Below are positions 60,004 through 64,000 of a stretch of 64,000 nt of DNA, one piece after another. The position numbers were made by a program, and so were the translations under genes. The DNA is from Escherichia ruysiae (GTDB lineage: Bacteria; Pseudomonadota; Gammaproteobacteria; Enterobacterales; Enterobacteriaceae). The notes below the pieces were generated by a model, which did no database searches, was not told the DNA's origin, and saw only the letters and a program-made list of their open reading frames with translations. The stretch spans positions 3,100,001 through 3,164,000 of the forward strand of contig NZ_JAVIWS010000001.1 of assembly GCF_031323975.1 (NCBI RefSeq). The letters run 5' to 3'. Position 1 is the first letter of the stretch, and each line of letters starts with the position of its first letter.

Positions 60004-61971
60004 ATGGGTATTTTCTCCATTGCTAACCAACATATTCGCTTTGCGGTAAAACTGGCGACCGCCATTGTGCTGGCGCTGTTTGTTGGCTTTCACTTTCAGC
60101 TGGAAACGCCACGCTGGGCGGTACTGACAGCGGCGATTGTTGCCGCCGGCCCGGCCTTTGCAGCAGGTGGCGAACCGTATTCTGGCGCTATTCGCTATCG
60201 TGGCTTTTTACGCATCATCGGCACATTTATCGGCTGTATTGCCGGGCTGGTGATCATTATTGCGATGATCCGCGCCCCTTTGCTGATGATTCTGGTGTGC
60301 TGTATCTGGGCCGGTTTTTGTACCTGGATTTCTTCACTGGTACGAATAGAGAACTCCTATGCGTGGGGACTGGCTGGTTATACCGCGCTGATCATTGTGA
60401 TCACCATTCAGCCGGAACCGTTGCTGACGCCGCAGTTTGCCGTCGAACGTTGTAGTGAGATCGTTATCGGTATTGTGTGTGCGATTATGGCGGATCTGCT
60501 CTTTTCTCCGCGATCGATCAAACAAGAAGTGGATCGGGAGCTGGAAAGTTTGTTGGTCGCGCAATATCAATTAATGCAACTCTGTATCAAGCATGGCGAT
60601 GGTGAAGTTGTCGATAAGGCCTGGGGCGACCTGGTTCGACGCACCACGGCGCTACAAGGTATGCGCAGCAACCTGAATATGGAATCTTCCCGTTGGGCGC
60701 GAGCTAATCGACGTTTAAAAGCGATTAATACGCTATCGCTGACGCTGATTACCCAGTCCTGCGAAACCTATTTGATTCAGAATTCGCGCCCGGAATTGAT
60801 CACTGATACTTTCCGCGAATTTTTTGACACGCCGGTAGAAACCGCGCAGGACGTCCACAAGCAGCTCAAACGCCTGCGAAGAGTTATTACCTGGACCGGG
60901 GAACGGGAAACACCTGTCACCATTTATAGCTGGGTCGCGGCGGTAACACGTTATCAATTGCTCAAACGCGGTGTTATCAGTAATACAAAAATCAACGCCA
61001 CCGAAGAAGAGATCCTGCAAGGCGAGCCGGAAGTAAAAGTAGAGTCAGCCGAACGTCATCATGCGATGGTTAACTTCTGGCGAACCACACTTTCCTGCAT
61101 TCTGGGCACGCTTTTCTGGCTGTGGACGGGTTGGACTTCCGGCAGTGGCGCAATGGTGATGATTGCGGTAGTGACGTCACTGGCGATGCGTTTGCCGAAT
61201 CCACGCATGGTGGCGATCGACTTTATCTACGGGACGCTGGCGGCGTTGCCGTTAGGGCTGCTCTACTTTTTGGTGATTATCCCAAATACCCAACAGAGTA
61301 TGTTGCTGCTGTGTATCAGCCTTGCCGTGCTGGGATTCTTCCTTGGCATTGAAGTACAGAAACGGCGACTGGGTTCAATGGGGGCGCTGGCCAGCACCAT
61401 CAATATTATCGTGCTGGATAACCCGATGACGTTCCATTTCAGTCAGTTTCTCGACAGCGCATTAGGGCAAATCGTTGGCTGTGTATTGGCGTTTATTGTT
61501 ATTCTGTTAGTGCGGGATAAATCACGCGACAGAACCGGACGCGTATTGCTTAATCAATTTGTTTCTGCTGCTGTTTCCGCGATGACCACCAATGTCGCGC
61601 GTCGTAAAGAGAACCATCTTCCGGCACTTTATCAGCAGTTGTTTTTGCTGATGAATAAATTTCCCGGAGATTTGCCGAAATTTCGCCTGGCGCTGACGAT
61701 GATTATCGCGCACCAGCGCCTGCGTGATGCGCCGATCCCGGTTAACGAGGATTTATCGGCGTTTCACCGACAAATGCGCCGCACAGCAGACCATGTGATA
61801 TCTGCCCGTAGCGATGATAAACGTCGTCGGTACTTTGGGCAGTTGCTGGAAGAACTGGAAATCTACCAGGAAAAGCTACGCATCTGGCAAGCGCCACCGC
61901 AGGTGACGGAACCGGTGCATCGGCTTACCGGTATGCTCCATAAGTATCAACATGCGCTGACCGATAGTTAA
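60004..61971 (+). CDS. aaeB: Aromatic acid efflux pump AaeB (FUSC family)
   Basis: A 655-residue inner-membrane pump of the FUSC/aromatic-acid exporter family. Two membrane blocks (residues 13–160 and 365–500) alternate with large cytoplasmic domains. The repeated halves are typical. It starts 5 nt after aaeA and ends before a strong terminator. Confidence 0.95.
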   Translation: MGIFSIANQHIRFAVKLATAIVLALFVGFHFQLETPRWAVLTAAIVAAGPAFAAGGEPYSGAIRYRGFLRIIGTFIGCIAGLVIIIAMIRAPLLMILVCCIWAGFCTWISSLVRIENSYAWGLAGYTALIIVITIQPEPLLTPQFAVERCSEIVIGIVCAIMADLLFSPRSIKQEVDRELESLLVAQYQLMQLCIKHGDGEVVDKAWGDLVRRTTALQGMRSNLNMESSRWARANRRLKAINTLSLTLITQSCETYLIQNSRPELITDTFREFFDTPVETAQDVHKQLKRLRRVITWTGERETPVTIYSWVAAVTRYQLLKRGVISNTKINATEEEILQGEPEVKVESAERHHAMVNFWRTTLSCILGTLFWLWTGWTSGSGAMVMIAVVTSLAMRLPNPRMVAIDFIYGTLAALPLGLLYFLVIIPNTQQSMLLLCISLAVLGFFLGIEVQKRRLGSMGALASTINIIVLDNPMTFHFSQFLDSALGQIVGCVLAFIVILLVRDKSRDRTGRVLLNQFVSAAVSAMTTNVARRKENHLPALYQQLFLLMNKFPGDLPKFRLALTMIIAHQRLRDAPIPVNEDLSAFHRQMRRTADHVISARSDDKRRRYFGQLLEELEIYQEKLRIWQAPPQVTEPVHRLTGMLHKYQHALTDS

Positions 61972-61975
61972 GTTA

Positions 61976-62004
61976 AAACCGACGCCAAAAGCGTCGGTTT
62001 TTTC
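61976..62004 (+). terminator. Terminator of aaeXAB
   Basis: AAACCGACGC (61976–61985) pairs with GCGTCGGTTT (61991–62000) around CAAAA, followed by TTTTC; a textbook intrinsic terminator. Confidence 0.95.
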
Positions 62005-62062
62005 ATGTCTATACTTAGCGATGAACGGCAGAACTCGCCGCGAAACGTGACGGTGGCAACAG

Positions 62063-62335
62063 ATGAATATCTATACATTTGATTTTGATGAGATTGAGAG
62101 TCAGGAGGATTTTTATCGCGACTTTAGCCAAACCTTTGGCCTGGCGAAAGATAAGGTACGCGATCTCGACTCTCTATGGGATGTGTTAATGAATGATGTC
62201 CTGCCGCTACCGCTGGAGATCGAATTCGTTCATCTGGGAGAGAAAATGCGTCGCCGTTTTGGCGCGTTAATATTGCTGTTTGATGAGGCAGAGGAAGAGC
62301 TGGAAGGGCATTTGCGTTTTAATGTTCGTCATTAG
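62063..62335 (+). CDS. yhcO: Barstar-family protein YhcO
   Basis: A 90-residue protein of the barstar (RNase inhibitor-like) family: [27 protein letters not shown] followed by [19 protein letters not shown] and an acidic C-terminal helix. No RNase partner gene lies next to it. Whether it inhibits an RNase is unknown. Confidence 0.92.
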   Translation: MNIYTFDFDEIESQEDFYRDFSQTFGLAKDKVRDLDSLWDVLMNDVLPLPLEIEFVHLGEKMRRRFGALILLFDEAEEELEGHLRFNVRH

Positions 62336-62339
62336 CGCA

Positions 62340-62367
62340 AAAAAAAGCCCCCGAACCGGGGGCAATA
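62340..62367. terminator. Bidirectional terminator between yhcO and yhcN
   Basis: GCCCCCG (62347–62353) pairs with CGGGGGC (62357–62363) around AAC. An A-run precedes it on the plus strand and becomes a T-run on the minus strand, so it best fits the end of yhcN, though it also ends yhcO. Confidence 0.85.
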
Positions 62368-62390
62368 TCGTCGGACAAGACGATGAGGGT

Positions 62391-62654
62391 TTATTTGTAC
62401 AGTTCAGCCGTAGCGTGCCAGGTGTCACCGCTACGAGCTTCAGTAATCTGGTAGGCCGTTGCGCCTTTTTCTTCCGCTTTTTTATTCAACATTTCACGCA
62501 TATCCATCGGCGAAGACGCCACCCCGCTGACGGACACTGTACCGATAGCTTCACGGTTTTGCGCTTGTGAAGCATTAATGGAATCGGCAGCGAAGGCACC
62601 GAAAGAGAGAACAGAAAGTACGCTTAATACAGCAACAGTGGTTTTGATTTTCAT
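62391..62654 (-). CDS. yhcN: DUF1471 periplasmic stress protein YhcN
   Basis: An 87-residue periplasmic protein. A Sec signal peptide (MKIKTTVAVLSVLSVLSFGAFA) precedes a DUF1471 (YhcN/BhsA) domain with GTVSVSGVASSPMDMREMLNKKAEEKGATAYQI. It is linked to acid and peroxide stress in E. coli. I chose the Met of MKIKTT, with GAGGTAAAAATC upstream; a longer frame of 17 codons is rejected. Confidence 0.94.
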   Translation of the reverse strand: MKIKTTVAVLSVLSVLSFGAFAADSINASQAQNREAIGTVSVSGVASSPMDMREMLNKKAEEKGATAYQITEARSGDTWHATAELYK

Positions 62655-63018
62655 GATTTTTACCTCGACATAATCTTTTAGCTGGGCCTTTGTTTCGTGA
62701 CCCATATCACAAAATCAAGTATACACTAATTATTTGGCTAATTAATACCACGCTAACTGTTTCTATTGGATTTAAAGTGTTAAAAATATTAATTTTTATA
62801 ACAAAGTGGAATTAAAAACATAGGGCACCATTATAAATGTCATTAATTTCAATATGATATAGTTTTTTGCATAATGTGCGATTATTACCCTATGTATTCG
62901 ATATGTGAATGTTTTGTCGCAGCAAAGCGCACTATTCGTTAATAGATGACAGGGGAAAGCAGGGGGATAAGAGGCGAATGCAGCATTTTTCCCGCCGCCA
63001 GAAGCGGCGGGGTAGAGA
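62655..63018 (-). promoter_or_regulatory. yhcN upstream region and argR end
   Basis: A 364-bp A/T-rich gap that contains the yhcN promoter. CCCGCCGC/GCGGCGGG (62991–63011) forms a hairpin directly after argR, but no T-run follows on the minus strand. No gene is seen. Confidence 0.55.

Positions 63019-64000
<982 letters not shown>

Overview
The window is a chromosomal segment of an enterobacterium of the genus Escherichia. Nearly every gene is recognisable as an orthologue of the E. coli zntR–mdh region, and the rRNA operon has the rrnD layout: 16S, tRNA-Ile, tRNA-Ala, 23S, 5S, tRNA-Thr, then a second 5S. Two features differ from E. coli K-12 as I remember it. A sugar-uptake and sugar-catabolism island of about 8.6 kb lies between yhdT and accC, and the msrPQ pair lies between accB and acuI instead of elsewhere on the chromosome. 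The strain is therefore probably not a K-12 relative. It may be another E. coli lineage or a sister species (fergusonii, albertii or a cryptic clade), and I cannot decide which from this window.

Layout. 1–0.8 kb: end of zntR, arfA (with its built-in hairpin) and mscL. 0.9–5.1 kb (minus strand): def-fmt-rsmB-trkA, covering translation initiation, rRNA methylation and potassium uptake. 5.2–9.0 kb (plus): dprA-smg-yrdD-tsaC-aroE-yrdB, followed by yrdA on the minus strand. 9.6–15.6 kb: the rrnD operon with P1, P2, boxA sites and double terminators. 15.6–20.0 kb (minus): the polar amino-acid ABC transporter yhdWXYZ, with an intact yhdW, a sigma-54 promoter and NtrC-like sites. 20.2–27.2 kb: yhdV, the acrEF efflux pump with its regulator acrS, yhdU and the DNA methyltransferase yhdJ. 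27.3–31.5 kb (minus): yhdT-panF-prmA and dusB-fis.

31.5–40.1 kb is the accessory island. A DeoR-type repressor and a PfkB sugar kinase read leftward. Divergently, a GatY/KbaY-like class II ketose-bisphosphate aldolase, a ribose-type ABC importer (binding protein, double ATPase, permease), a second PfkB kinase and a DUF4432 mutarotase-like protein read rightward. Together they make up a self-contained route: import of a free sugar, anomer interconversion, two phosphorylations and cleavage to triose phosphates. Tagatose or a related ketohexose is the best guess. The divergent intergenic region holds GAAAG/CTTTC repeats that are candidate operators.

40.1–45.0 kb (minus): accBC for fatty acid synthesis, msrPQ for periplasmic methionine sulfoxide repair, and acuI. 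The accB leader ends in what looks like the last codons of a lost aroQ gene. 45.2–57.7 kb (plus): csrD, mreBCD, maf (yhdE), rng, yhdP and tldD, covering cell shape, RNA turnover and the envelope. 57.7–62.0 kb: aaeR and the divergent aaeXAB aromatic-acid efflux operon. 62–64 kb: yhcO, yhcN, argR with ARG boxes, and the first codons of mdh, which runs off the window.
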